The notes under the pieces were generated by a model that ran no database searches, was not told where the DNA came from, and worked only from the letters and a program-made list of their open reading frames with translations. The translations under genes and the position numbers were made by a program. A stretch of 64,000 nt of DNA from Diphasiastrum complanatum (lineage: Eukaryota > Streptophyta > Lycopodiopsida > Lycopodiales > Lycopodiaceae): the NCBI GenBank assembly GCA_029204225.1, contig CM055103.1, positions 26,462,293 to 26,526,292 on the forward strand, read 5' to 3'. Below are positions 50,775-63,229 of this stretch, in pieces (position 1 is the stretch's first letter; every line of letters starts with the position of its first letter).

Positions 50775-50775
<1 letters not shown>
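50110..50775. other. Gene-free stretch upstream of PFD2
   Basis: It should contain the PFD2 promoter, but no convincing TATA box was found. The sequence CTTAATGACTCCCTTAAAAGTG-CTTAGG-C (minus-strand or plus) recurs near 50080 and 50535, a short local repeat. Confidence 0.35.

Positions 50776-50854
<79 letters not shown>
50776..50854. repeat. AG microsatellite, about 39 units
   Basis: Uninterrupted (AG)n of 79 bases. Frames across it are artefacts. Confidence 0.95.
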
Positions 50855-50856
<2 letters not shown>

Positions 50857-51393
50857 TTTACTATGAAAAGTGGGGAGTTGAGGGTATGGTTTGAGGGGCC
50901 TATTTTGAGGCGTCATGATTTGCTTGATTTTTTTGTAGCCAGGTCAAGCTAGTAAATTGTGAGAAAATGGCAACCCTCCCTAATTTGGATTGCAAGATGT
51001 TCAACAAAATACTAATTTTTGTCCATGTGGTCTGCACACTCATATGACTAAACTATCCTAAATGATACAAATATTTAGCAACATGTCAAAACCACTTAAA
51101 TAGAAGAAAATGGCATAAATGTAAAATAATTAAATATAATTTATTCCCAAAAAAATGAATCAAAGAAGTTATTAGTTTTCATATAGAAGTTGGTCACATG
51201 GGGGGTAGCGAAACAAATTGACTCACTTCAGGCTTTTTCAAGGATCCCAACAATGCAGTGTAAATTGGCATCATCCCCTACATATTGCCTTATTCCATCC
51301 ATGATGTTCAACAACTTTGCCCTTGTCTCATAAACATCCATGGTAGGCTCAGACAAACCAACATTTTAGTCTACTGGAGAGGACATCACGTCG

Positions 51394-51855
51394 ATGAGAG
51401 TAGTAGGAGATGAACTTTGTACATCATTCGGAAATCCTACATTTGATGAATCGTATGTAAGTAGGCGGCCTAGTTTTAAGCCAAGCTCTTCTGATTCAAA
51501 TGTATATTATAAGACTCTAAGAACTTCATTTATTATTGTTACATTGTATGTTGAAAATACATTGCTTTTCGACAATGACATCAAACTTAATAAGGAAGTA
51601 AAAGCTATGTTGTCAAACAAATTTGATATGACAGATCTAGAAGAAGCACAATTCTTTCTTGGCTTCAAAATCCATAGAGATAGGAGCAATAAACTACTTT
51701 ATATAAGTCAACAAAGATATCACTATGACCATGATCACTATTGGCAATGTGAGCCAAGTCAGGTGATCATTCCACCCATAACGATTGCTGCAGAACTATG
51801 GAAAATACTGAAAGCCCAGACATGGTATGGAACCCAATGGGTAAGAAATCAATAA
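51394..51855 (+). pseudogene. Copia reverse transcriptase fragment
   Basis: The segment DSNVYYK, IIVTLYVENTLLF, FDMTDLEEAQFFLGFKI and LLYISQQRY corresponds to the RT region around the catalytic box. The usual YVDD is YVEN here, so both catalytic aspartates are altered. No other domain or LTR is adjacent; this is an isolated relic. Confidence 0.8.
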
Positions 51856-52106
51856 AACAAGTAGTTCTAGATAATCCTTAACTCCTAGCCCAGCTACAAC
51901 AAATGATGAGCCATGAATTGTCTAAAACGTGCCACGATAACATAACCCAAGGGTTAATGCACATGGCCTAATCACAAATACAATTGCCGAGAATGAACAT
52001 GAACACATATAAGAAGGAAGAGAGGGCGTAAAGTTGTCAAATGTCCAGTCAGACGAGAATTCAACAAATGTATATTCATCACATGTATATGAATGCTAAA
52101 CCATAG

Positions 52107-53380
52107 ATGATGGAACATCCTGCTGTAACCAATATGGAAAAGACGAAGAAAAGTGATCAACCCGACCAACGCCATAAGCAACTGACAAAATTCATATTAA
52201 AAGAAAGACAGAAGACCGACCTGGAGATCCAAAGTCTAAAAGATGAATTGAAGAAGCAGAAAAACCTCCGAATCAGAGCTACTAATGAGCTAATTAGTGC
52301 CAATAAGGAGCGGGACTCTTGGAAACAAAAGTACACTGAACTCAAGGAGACTAGTGACAGAAGACATATAAGCCATAAGGAGGAGTTATAAAGACAAGAG
52401 AGAATCATAGCCAACACTAAAGTGGAACTAGCTGCAACCGAAACTACCACAACTACACTAGCCAAGCAGTTACATGAGTACTAGAAAAGAGAGGTAGCAA
52501 AGGGACCAATAAAATCTCAGAGTTTTTGTAACCCTTTATATGCTTACCCGGTTACCGAAAAGAGATTTTGTTAGACAGCCTGTTCTACAAGAATTTCGAC
52601 ACCTATTGTTTGTATCTACTACTTATGGAATTTCCACTAGACGATCAGATTTTTGAGTTGTGACCATCCACTAGTTCTCACCTCAAATTCACATGGCCAC
52701 TCATTCCGGGTAGCTTTGCGAACTACAAGGATTCATGCGAAAGTTTATGTAGATTCTCAGTTGTTGCTGCGCACCACAAAGATGACATCATTAGATTGGT
52801 CGATCACTATGCTTACTACGTACATAGCAAACAACTGAAGAATTCAAAAGCATGACAGATAAAGAGAAACAAAAGTCTCCACATGGTAGTTTTACATGCG
52901 CTGAGATAACAAACTTGAAACATCACTTCTTTCAAGAGCGAATAGTTGCTGAAAGATATTTACGCTTTGTACATATAGTCGGATCAAATAGGAAGATACG
53001 AAAGGGCACATATGCCTGTGAAGTTTGAGGTAATTAGGGTCAATTTGAGAAAAGAGTTGGGTGATGCAATCTACCTGCTATTCCTACCCAAACTTAGAAG
53101 AACTTCAATCATCTTGAAAAAGATGGATGATCTACAACGCATGTATACATATGAATCAGTATCACCTACTGATATCAAACAACCAAGAAGATTCTTCCCC
53201 ATCACCACTAACCTGACACCATCCTTCATAAGGTCCCTACAAAACCATAAAAAAGAGAAGCAAAAAGAAAGAACGAAAAAGGAAAAGAGAAAAAGAAAAA
53301 GACATCAACCATCTCTATCAGATTTCAAACCGATTTGTGAGATGAGTGACGCCTCGCACATCTGTAAGAGGTGGGGATGA
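52107..53380 (+). pseudogene. Decayed, unidentified long reading frame
   Basis: Three frames in succession carry protein-like sequence with few interruptions. A coiled-coil-rich first part (52107-52391 and on to about 52560) is rich in Lys, Glu and Gln. A middle part (about 52570-52850) has SLFYKNFDTYCLYLLLMEF and IIRLVDHYAYYVHSK. A third part (about 52850-53380) has NLKHHFFQERIVAERYLRF and ends in a very basic Lys/Arg tail. At least two frame changes and three stops break it. I do not recognise the family. The layout would suit the Gag of an unknown retroelement or a decayed host protein. Confidence 0.4.
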
Positions 53381-53491
53381 TTTTTCCCAATGGATTCCAT
53401 AGATTAACGAAAAAGCAATGTATAGTGTATTGGATCTTAAAACAATAAGTTACTCTCCATGGACTACTGTCAATATATAAAGCTTGAGAGA

Positions 53492-53595
53492 AGAATCAGT
53501 AGGAGAAGATAGGTGGTTGTTCCCCTTTATATCGGTTCTTAGAAGAATTAGTAGGAGAAGATAGGTGGTTGTTCCCCTTTATATCAGTTCTTAGA
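53492..53595. repeat. Tandem duplication, 52-bp unit
   Basis: Two copies of AGAAT-AGTAGGAGAAGATAGG then TGGTTGTTCCCCTTTATATC-GTTCTTAGA, differing at about two bases. Confidence 0.85.
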
Positions 53596-53857
53596 AAATA
53601 TGGTTTAAATGTCTATAAAAAGAGTTGATGATTACAGTTATTCCACCAGTATGTACAATTATTAGAGTTGGGACATTGAAGCCTCATTGCATACACACAA
53701 CACACTCACAATAGGCACAATACTGCACATGCATTCATAATGTCATATTTTTCCGAGAAATGCATTTTGCATGCCAAAATTGAAGGGTTCTGAAAAGGGC
53801 ATAATCTTTTGAGGGAGTGGGTGCATATTTCCCAAAACAGGTCACGAGGTGCTGTGT

Positions 53858-54298
53858 TGTGTTGCCATATTCGGTTAAGGACCTAGAATAGTCCTAATAT
53901 GGTAGACCGGCCCTCCAGTACCCGAGATTATTGGTCACGCCAAGATTTAATTCCATGTTGAGGCCTGTTTGTGACTAATTACCTTGAGAGGACCTAGACA
54001 CTCTAATTGAGACATTTGGAGCATTGCACGTCTGTGTGACAGATATAGGTAGGAGGACTGCATGAAGAGATGTGATCTATTTATAGTTGACCTGCATGGG
54101 GGTTGCATGGTTTCATGTACAGGACTCTACTCTCTATATAATGAGGTGGGGATTCTCTCGTTGACATATTGGGTTTAGATCACCAGTTTCTCTCTTCTCC
54201 TCTTGCTTTACATGGCATGGCTTGGGGGCTAGATCCAGGTTTGATCTAGAATTGGTTGGGTGATTTGGCTCCATAGTCAATCCTTTAGGGTCGTTATA
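53858..54298 (+). repeat. 5' LTR of the short element
   Basis: It is nearly identical to 55146-55618 apart from a missing block of about 36 bases near 54278. TATA box CTCTATATAATG near 54134. Confidence 0.82.
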
Positions 54299-55145
54299 TT
54301 GGTATCAGAGCCAGGTTTCGATCCTGGGACTTGTGAATTATGATGGGAGGAGCCTTATAGGGTTTAAAAGAATGGTGATGATTCTTAAGTGTGATGATTA
54401 GTACTTGATCTATTATTTGAGTAAGAATTCATATCAGTGTTTTGAATCTCTCTACTCCAGAATCTTATTGAGAGCCTATGGATCTCACATATATTCTCAC
54501 AAGATAAGTTATCTTATTTGTGGAGAATTTAATTTATCTAGTGGATGCTATTCTGCTACAGTATATGGTCTGCAGATGCTTGAATACAGTTTTTTCTTTT
54601 GATTGGATCTCCAGTTATCACAAACAATTCTATTAAGATGAATGAATGTTATGTTCTTGCATTTGGTGCGGAGCATTTAACTCAAAAGAGTATTTGGGAT
54701 GCTCAGAGTTGAGTTTTAATCGTTCTATATCTTAATGGTTCTCCTAGAGAGTCTAGTTGAATGAATTATCATATCTTAGAATTGGATTCTAAGGATAGTT
54801 GTACTTGGAAGTTTTTATGAATTGTCTACCAAATTTGTGGATGATTTCAGACTGTAATTATTATTTTCTTTAACTTTAAATCTCCTATGTTAGGAAATAT
54901 TTCACCCAGTGGTTCATGTAAGTGATTTACATGAAGGTGATGTTACTAACTTGGGTTGAATGTAACCCAGATGAGAAAATGTATCTCTTAGTGTAATTTT
55001 CAAACCAGAGTTTGTACTCCAGAACAGAGATCAGACTAAGGACAATGATTTTCTCAGTTAATATTTAAAATCAAAGGAACTATTCTTGTAATTCTTTCCT
55101 GTTTGAGGAGCTTCTAAGAATAGAAGCAGTTTAAGGAGGGAAGAA

Positions 55146-55618
55146 TGTTATGGCCATATTCGGTTAAGGACCTAGAATAGTCTTAATATGGTAGACCGGC
55201 CCTCCAGTACTCGAGATTATTGGTCACGTCGAGATTTAATTCCATGTTGAGGCTTGTTTGTGACTAATTACCTTGAGAGGAACACTCTAATTGAGACATT
55301 TGGAGCATTGCATGTCTGTGTGACAGATATAGGCAGGAGGACTGCATGAAGAGATGTGATCTATTTATAGTTGACCTACATGGGGGTTGCATGGTTTCAT
55401 GCACATGACTCTACTCTCTATATAATGAGGTGGGGATTCTTCCATCGACATATTGGGTTTAGGTCACCAGTTTCTCTCTTCTCCTCTTGCTTCACATGGC
55501 ATGGCTTGGGGGCTAGATCTAGGTTTGATCTAGGATTGGTTGGGCGGTTTGGCTCCATAGTCTCTCTTATTGTGTTCTCCTATCCTCATCTTAGGGGCAA
55601 TCCTTTAGGGTCATTATA
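55146..55618 (+). repeat. 3' LTR of the short element
   Basis: It begins TGTTATGGCC immediately after the purine tract and ends TCATTATA. Confidence 0.85.
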
Positions 55619-56036
55619 GAAGACCTACTGAAAAGCTGAATTACAAAGAACCAGGTTAGCATCACCCACCTAGGGTGCTGATTCCGAAGCTGTAGCCAAT
55701 GCACTTATGGTGTACCAGCAAAATTAGAACATTTTTCTGAACCAGAGATTTTGGATCCACCGTATGGGACCATACTACCCAATGGTTGTCGCCGATGTTA
55801 GCCGATATATTTGCACAAAAAATTGGACTAATATTAAGGTTTATTTTTTTAAAACTGTAAAAACTTGGTTATTAGCAAAAAAATCGGCATATAGTTGCCT
55901 CTATAAATGTAGGGAAAATAATAATAATTCTTCCATAGAGAACATGATGAAAGTTTGAATAAATCAAATTAATATCAGTGTCTTCAATCGGGTTTGTTTT
56001 TTATCTATGTACTAGTAGAACAATATTTACCTTGAT

Positions 56037-56819
56037 TGAAATATCGTGCAGAAATAATATGCGGAATTAAGAGACAACTTAAGACAATTTTAGACAAACA
56101 TAAAATATTGATCAAAAATGAATTTATAATTGTGAATCTGAATCAGTATACATCTTTTGTTGTCTTATCTCGTTGTTGTGTCTCTGATTGAATGAGTCTG
56201 AGAGTATCTTCAGTGTGAGTTTTTTTTTTACAACGAGTAGTGCACATGTATTTATATTGCTACAGAACAGGTCTTTTGGCCTTTTAATTACAGGTCTTTT
56301 ATTTTTGTAACAGTAGATCTAACCATTTACGACGATCGATATTCAAATAGATGATCTGTTTCCAGGGTCAAATAATTTTTGTTCGCAAATTGTTTGCGAC
56401 AGTCTGTCTCTTCGTCAGCTTTGTGTTTCGCAAATTGTTCGCGACACTTGTCTCTTCGCGACATTTTTGTCTTTCGCAAATTGTTCGTGACAGATGACAA
56501 CTTTGAGCTTGAAGAAGAATTTAGAATATTTCGCAAATTGTTCACGACAATTTTGTGACATCTGAGGTTTAAACAAGAAACAAAATATTTTGCGACAAAA
56601 TTATGTTCGTCAATCTTTCGAGCTTCAACAAGAAACCACGAACTTCTACAAGAAACTATTTTGCGAATCTTTTGAGTTTCAAGCAAGATAAATTTCACGA
56701 ATCCTTCGAGGTTGATCACGAATAAAAATGTTTCGAGTTCGCAATTGTTTCTCATCCTTTTCAAGTAAACTGCGCACTTTGTTAGTAGAATCAAGATTTG
56801 TCAGATCAGATGTTCTACA
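56037..56819 (-). repeat. 3' LTR of the deleted copia element
   Basis: On the minus strand it starts TGTAGAACATC right after the purine tract TTTGAGAGGGAGC (56820-56832). It carries a TATA box (CAATATAAATACATG, near 56250) and four copies of a TTCGCAAATTGTTCGCGACA-type repeat at about 56380-56550. The outer end (TTTCA at 56037) is estimated because no second LTR is present. Confidence 0.6.
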
Positions 56820-56832
56820 GCTCCCTCTCAAA

Positions 56833-57430
56833 GTGGGTAGTTGGATTAACCCCAATCTTCTTCGCTGTTTCTCGAACAAAGCTTTACTGAGTGGCTTTGT
56901 AAAGATATCAGCTGTCATTTCCTCTGTGGGTATGAAGACCGTCTTCAGTATCTTCTTCTCGACTAAGTCCCGAATTACATAATACTTGATAGCTATATGC
57001 TTCGTTTTCGAATGGAATGCATGATCTTTTGTAAGATGGATTGCTGAAGTGTTATCCATTAACAAGACATAAGATTCAGAAATAGATTCATCAAATCCTT
57101 CCAGCATCTATTTGATCTAGATCAGCTCGTTTGTCATCTTGGCTGCTGCTACATATTCCGCTTCACAGGAAGATTGAGCTATTGTTGTTTGCTTCTTGCT
57201 TATCCAGTGTATGGCTGTGCCAGATACTAGAGTACAACCTCCTGAAATACTTCTGCTATCATCCTTCATGGATGCCCAGCTTGCGTCACTATAAGATTCG
57301 ATGTGAAACTCAGGTTCCTTCAAATAACACAGTCCATAGTCTTTCATTTCCTAGAGATATTGTAGTACTCTTTTTGCTAACTTCCAATGCAACGATCTTG
57401 GCTTACAAAACCAAGTGGTTGGTCCATGAA
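56833..57430 (-). pseudogene. Copia RT tail and RNase H, with stops
   Basis: Blocks in order: HWKLAKRVLQYL, MKDYGLCYLK, SYSDASWASMKDDSRSISG, IAQSSCEAEYVAAA (RNase H), HSKTKHIAIKYYVIRDLV and TADIFTKPL. There are stops near 57110 and 57352. The upstream half of RT is joined directly to this without the YVDD segment. Confidence 0.85.
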
Positions 57431-58051
57431 TAAGTCTTCTTCCAATTCTGCGTGCAAGAAAGCAGTCTTCTCATCCACAATATGGATTTTCAAATCATGA
57501 GCCACTGCATACGCAAATAACAAGCTAATTGATGTATGTTTGACTACCGGTGAGAAAGTATCAGTGTAGTCAATTCCATACTTTTATGAAAATCCTTTAG
57601 CAACCAACCTTGCTTTGTATCTGATGTATTCTCCATCAGGACCTATTTTGATCTTGTAGATCCACTTGCATTTGACTGGTTTTCTGCCATCAAGTATTGG
57701 TGCAAGTGTCCATACATTGTTCTTATACATGGATGACATTTCGTCTTCCATTGCTTGAATCCAGCGATCTTTATCTGGTCCATCAACAGCTTTCTCGAAT
57801 GTCTAAGGTTCGTCTCAGAAACCACAGAATTTGATGGCTGTATTTGTTAAAACATCTTGACCATACCTTTTTGGTGGTTTTCGTTGTCTGTCAGATCTTC
57901 TCACAATCTGTTCAAGTTTCAAATTCAATTCTGATTTGACCTTGTCTGCTGGAATTTGAGCTGGTGATTCAAGTCTGTCAGGTACTCGATCTTGAACTCC
58001 TTCTGAATCTGGTAATTCTCGTTCATCATCTGTTTGTTTTACTTTTGTCAT
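57431..58051 (-). pseudogene. Copia linker and N-terminal RT fragment
   Basis: Linker with RRSDRQRKPPKRYG, followed in shifted frames by the RT segments KCKWIYKIK, ARLVAKG-like, DYTDTFSPVVKH and EDLFMDQPLGFV. Interrupted by stops and truncated at its RT end. Confidence 0.8.
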
Positions 58052-58324
58052 CGTTGGTAGCTCATAACAGTTTTTGAAAATTTCATAGCTGACTAAATCA
58101 GCGTCTGCTATGTATTTCGACTCATTAAATTTGACATCTCAAACATCTTTTATTCTACCAGTTTCGGGTACATAGACACGATAATATGATGAATCTAACT
58201 CAAATCCTACCAGAAAACCTTGTTCTGTTTTTTCATCGAGTTTCTTTTTCAATTTGTCTGGTATGTGCATATACACTGCGCATCCAAATGTCCGAACATG
58301 TGCAAGATTTGGCTTCGACTTCCA

Positions 58325-58573
58325 TCATATCTCATGAGGAGTTTTATCCGGTATTTGAGATTTCAGAATACGATTATGTAGATAATTCGATGTAGCCACT
58401 GCTTCTGCCCACAACTGTTTTGGTGCCTTCGCATGAGCCATCATACACCTACCAGCGTCCATAAGTGTACGATTCTTTCGTTCAGCTATTAATGAATCTT
58501 GAATAGTTATTTTTCTTGTACTCAGACAATATTTGTTTCGAAGAAACAATATGTGAGGGGGCTCCCGAATCAA
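58325..58573 (-). pseudogene. Copia integrase C-terminal fragment
   Basis: It contains AERKNRTLMDAGRCMMAHAK (catalytic Glu block) and LWAEAVATSNYLHNR. The upstream catalytic aspartates are absent; sequence before it resembles protease (FGSPLT region), so protease and integrase are joined by a deletion. Confidence 0.8.
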
Positions 58574-58603
58574 TTATTACTTCTTGAGTTTTTGAAAAAA
58601 ACA

Positions 58604-59704
58604 TCATAGATCAGCACTAACATAAGTTGTTGAGTTCCTTGTTGTCCTGTCTTCTGCTGCTCTGGAGCATTCTACTTTGGCTTCGACATAGTTTGAATCT
58701 GAAGGTTTGCTTCGATTCTGCTCCTTTTTGTTTCTGGAATTTCGATAACAGTCTACTGCTGCATGACCCCATTTATGACAATGAATGCATTCAATCTTTG
58801 GATTTAACCAACACTTATCTTCTGTGTGACCTGATCTTTTGTATCTGTTGCAGATCTTCTTATCACCAGAATTGTTGTTTTCCAGATTGTTGATCATTTG
58901 TCTTAGACTCATTCTTTTTAGACGACCCCTCTTAAACTTAGACTTCTTAGAAGATTTATTCTTCTGAGTAAATAGAGCATTTTCGGAATCACCATTGTCG
59001 TCATAGCGTTCACGAGCTTCTACTTCCTCTTTAACTCCGTCTATTGCCTTTTGAAGTGTCATTGCTGCATCTTTCGCCAATAAGGTTCAAGCTGTGTGGA
59101 ATGACCTGGGTAGAGCTCGAAGAAAATAACTAAGCTATTTTTCCTTTGAAATTGTATTTTCCGCTCCAAAATTCTGCAAGGAAATAAATAAGCCTTTTAT
59201 CTTTTGTACGAATGTGTTCACGTATTTGTCATCCCATTGTATGTAAGTTAATTGGTCTTCCAAGAACATGATTTGATTACGAGATCGAGTCTCATTCTTG
59301 GTTTACAATTCTTCCCATAAATCTTTTGCGTTCGAAATTGATGTGAGATCTAACATTATATTGCCATGCACTAAAGACGCAATAATTGCTATAGCTTTGT
59401 CATTTCTCAAACTCCATTCTCGAAGTTCTTTGCCAGGAGTAGCTATTGGCTTCTCCTCTATTGGTTCTACCCATTGCCAAAGACCTTCACCCTTCAATAT
59501 GAGTGAAGTCTTTAATTTCCAAATCAAATAGTTTGAACCTTCTGGATCCAAGATCGTAGTGATCTCATCCTGAATATTGTTGATTGACGACAGGCTTCTA
59601 TTTTTAGAATAACTCCAGATGCGGCTTGTTGATGGATGTATGAAGAATGCTAAGAGGGGTATGATGATACCATGGAGAAGCCAACAACATAGAAAAATCG
59701 GCAA
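58604..59704 (-). pseudogene. Copia gag with two zinc knuckles
   Basis: N-terminal Gag blocks (LDPEGSNYLIWKLKTSLILK, LWQWVEP, LWEEL) lie at 59303-59600. The C-terminal part at 58604-59080 has a basic region and two CCHC-type knuckles: C-RYKRSGHTEDKC (first Cys pair altered, CNRY) and CIHCHKWGHAAVDC. The two parts are in different frames. Confidence 0.85.
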
Positions 59705-62477
59705 TCTAGAAAAACTGATGCATAGAAAGATGATGGGCCAGCTACACCCATAGGGGTTGTCTGGTGGCTATAGGTTGGTTAAGGATGATAAGGCCAAAAG
59801 GTTCCTTGCCCTAAGCACATGCTATTTTGGAAGAAAGGCAATCTAAGAGGACATCCACTAGGGGAATACAACGAAAAGCAAACTTGAAAAGCGTGGCCAA
59901 GATAAGCTGTAGAGCAAGTTGGACTCCAAACCCCAAAGTGCATTCTAATTGAAAGAGAGGGCAACTTTGAACCCTAACAAGGGAGGGGCATGTGATGAAG
60001 AAGGTACAAAATGCATGACATTTGACAAAATGCCATATTGAAGGGAAACCCTTGGGGTTTGGCTATAAAAGAGAGGCCACTCCTTGTGTTAAAAATATAG
60101 TTGGAGTATTAAAAATATTTCAATAGTGGGAGAGTGAAAATTGTTGAGAGCCATGTGAGTTAAGCCAGTTGAGTTTTATATTTTGAAAGATTGATCATTC
60201 CTTTCATGTGATGTTAAGCATTTGAGAGAATTTGTTGGTGATAATTGCTTGAGAGAGACTACTTGGTTGAGCAATAGATATGGGAGTGAGGTGAGGTTGT
60301 TAATAAAATCATGGGTTGATGGAGAGCTGAGTTATCTATGATTTGAACACTAGTGTAAGTGGCCTTTCTTACTATGGTGTAAGTGGCCTTGCTTACCCTA
60401 AACCATTTCCCGAAGGAGATGGCCATGACTTCCTCATAGGATTATTTCACGACAACTATTCCATAATTTGGTTGTTGTATCACAAACATTAATGTGGTTG
60501 TAGCTACAAAAATGGACTCGATAAGGTAAATAGGATGTTATTAAGTAAGGCACTGAGCCTACCTTGCCTACATTCGAAAAAGCAAAAGGCTGAACTATTT
60601 CTGGTATTTTGCTCACACCTCATAGAATAAGATAACACATGTGATTGTTTCTCACCTACGTCCCACTGAAATATAATAATAGGTAATAGCCAATGCAACA
60701 AGTGTTTATAACCTAATTGCTCTTAAAAGCACATGGATTTGTGCAAGAGACCATCACATTCATAAAGATTGGAAAGGCATGGATTTGTCCTAGTTCTACT
60801 GCGAATGTTAGGGTAAAATGCTTGGCCAAGTATAAACGCACACATGTATTGTTTTACTTCTAAATTAAGACACAATTAGATTTTAACATGTATAAAACAA
60901 AGAGATAGTTGGCATGCTTTTGGAAAGCATGGATATGCTCAAGGGTCACGAAAATGATACATCACTTGCGCTTTATAAGATAGGTACAAGTATCGGTATG
61001 GCATGGATTTGCCCCTATACTTGCGTACTAATCCATGTTATCCCTTGTTTGTGAGTTGCAATCTATTTAGCACGGCTAGTTTTCAATACATAATGAATAA
61101 ACTCACATAAGGATATGGACCAATACCAAGAGAATGATCAGAATGGCGGAATGCCCTGATATGATGAGGATATGGTTTGGCCTATCGCTATAAGTCACAT
61201 TACATAGGGAAGATTGAACTATATAATTTCATTAATACTACAAGCTATCAAGTTGGTAAACTTATTTTGTACATGGATAACAACTGACATTCAACGTTGA
61301 GACCTGTCTTCCTCACTGTGCTAACTTGCACAGTTTTGTGTGGTGGGATGGTGGCAGGTACCAGTTGGATCTCTTGAAATAGGTTTTGCTTTATGGTGCT
61401 TTATGAGTACTGTCGCTTGCCCTTTTGAACCACAATTTGAAAGTGAAATTCAGTCAATAACAATAACCATCTTGCAATACGTCCAATATTGCATGTCTTG
61501 TTTACCAAGTAAAGTAAAGGTTGATGATCCGTATAAAATGCAAAGTGCATTTCCATGAGGTAGTGACGAAATTTTCAAACAGAGAAGATCATGGCTAATG
61601 CCTCACGTTCTGTTGTTGAATAATTCTTTTCCATCTATGTTTTTCCTTGTTGGTTTATGGATAAAGGGTTTTAAAAGGTTTGGTCTTGACTTGTAAAGAG
61701 GAGCTTTGTTCTGTTAATCTCTCTCATGCACGCAAGATAGTACTCCATCGGACTAGGCGCATGTTCTATGTTGGTAGGAGGCCGATTGGAGTGACGTCCG
61801 AGGGTTGGGAGGGAAGGAGGAGGGGAAGAGAAGGCGGGGGGGGGGGGGGGGGGGGGGGGGGGGTGGGCTTGACCTTATAAAATAAAATAAAAAACCAACT
61901 AGGTGTGCAATGAGATTTTTCTTGGGGGTGTTGGGTTTGTGCATGAAATTTGCAATAGCGTGTTTTGCTTTTTTCATCGGAGGTTATGCGGGCCACAAAC
62001 TCGTCTTCTTTAAGAGGGTCTATGGTTGCATAAATATGTGGGAATAGAGAGAAAACACATCTCATTTTTCAGATTCACGATTGGGATTTTTGTCCAATGC
62101 ATGGGGAAACCGTTTATTGGCTTGAATTTTTTAAGTCTTCGTTAAGAGTAGCCTGTCAAATTACTTAAAATGGAACCATATTTTTTGTTCAAAATTTTTT
62201 TAAGACTAGTTCCCAAACTTTCATTTGGTTGTTATGGGCACATATACCCAATACGAAGCAACAATTATTTGGTGATGATATGCCATGATCGGTTTGAACA
62301 ATGGGAAGTCCTGAAAATAAACACCCATCATTGTTGGAGACTATGAGCAAGGCATTGCTCAAAATCTGGGGATGAACAAACTAAGTTTCTATTAATTTGA
62401 CAAGTTGCAGTGTTGTTGACTCATTTTGACTTCCAGCCAAAAGTTTTTTTGGCAAACAAGAAGTTTAAGCAGCCAGT
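59705..62477. other. Gene-free stretch
   Basis: No gene is recognised. A G28 run at 61836-61863 makes a Gly-rich / Pro-rich artefact frame. The rest is AT-rich without recognisable domains. Confidence 0.45.
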
Positions 62478-63217
62478 TGTTAAAATATCACTTCCAACTT
62501 GATGTACCTTGTAGATCTCAAGTTAATTGATCTTGATAGGATCTCACATGTGTGGAGTCTATTCCCACGTGTAAAAGAATGTACATAAGTCACTTTTTCT
62601 TTCACATAAGTCACTTTTAAAAAGTTAGATTGATTTGAGCTTGATCTACACTAGTGTGAAATTGACCTTTGAGTAGAATCTTGAAAATGGTCAAATTGTT
62701 CAAACTTTGTGTAAATAGATTGGACTTCCATGTGAATGAGTTATTACACACACATGTCAAGATACCATTCACATGTGTGGATAAGCTTCTAGAAGACAAG
62801 ATAAGAAGATTCCATTAGATTCCATTTTATAGGAAATATTCCTATGAATGTGAAAAACTAGCTTTTTGTTTTCTAGCCAAAGAGAATAGTCAACTTTGGG
62901 AAATGAGCACATATGGATTCCATTGATGGATCTGGATGACTAGGCACTCTTCCCGCATGTGAAGATTGAAATGTATTTGTAAGCTAATGTACTTTACTCT
63001 CTGTAAACAGGCCGTACTGGTACTGTCCTCCACACGTGTGAGGTCGCCCATCCATGTTTTTGATCATTTGATCCATTGCTCTTGCTTAAATCATAGTGTA
63101 AAGCATCTAGATCAAGATCTAACTCCTAGAACATGATAGATCTTTGGATTAAGCAACCAATAACTCTTAATGATTGATAGTACAATCATATTTGTCCTTT
63201 TTCTCTGAAAATTGACA
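62478..63217 (+). repeat. 5' LTR of a copia element running out of the window
   Basis: It ends ATTGACA immediately before a primer site. The start at TGTTAAAATATC is estimated. It resembles the LTRs at 5392 and 12371 in layout and in a GGCCGTACT...CCACACGTGTG block, so it is a related family. It is rich in CACATGTG/CACGTG palindromes. Confidence 0.5.
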
Positions 63218-63229
63218 TGGTATCCGAGC
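63218..63229 (+). other. Primer binding site, one mismatch
   Basis: TGGTATCCGAGC, one base from TGGTATCAGAGC, directly follows the LTR end CA. Confidence 0.65.

Larger units (their letters stand above)
53858..55618 (+). mobile_element. Short non-coding LTR element (TRIM-like), gypsy-related
   Basis: Two direct repeats (about 53858-54298 and 55146-55618) enclose 847 bases with no protein domain. A Met-tRNA primer site TTGGTATCAGAGCC starts at 54299, and the purine tract AAGGAGGGAAGAA precedes the second repeat. Repeats start TGTT and end TTATA, again TG...TA, and share GCATGGCTTGGGGGCTAGAT with the nested element at 28650-33126, so the two are relatives. A trace of gypsy pol (KQFKEG) remains before the purine tract. 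No clear target duplication was found. It must have been mobilised in trans. Confidence 0.82.
56037..59704 (-). mobile_element. Internally deleted Ty1/copia element
   Basis: On the minus strand it has gag, part of integrase, linker, part of RT and RNase H, a purine tract and a 3' LTR. Protease and most of integrase are missing at about 58574-58603, and the RT palm including the YVDD box is missing near 57430. There is no 5' LTR or primer site next to the gag start, so it is also 5'-truncated. Non-functional. Confidence 0.85.

Noticed and set aside
50701-50952. Ser-Leu and Arg-Glu repeat frames
   Set aside because: Artefacts of the AG tract at 50776-50854.
61680-62065. Gly-rich and Pro-rich frames
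   Set aside because: Caused by the G28 homopolymer, with no domain on either side.
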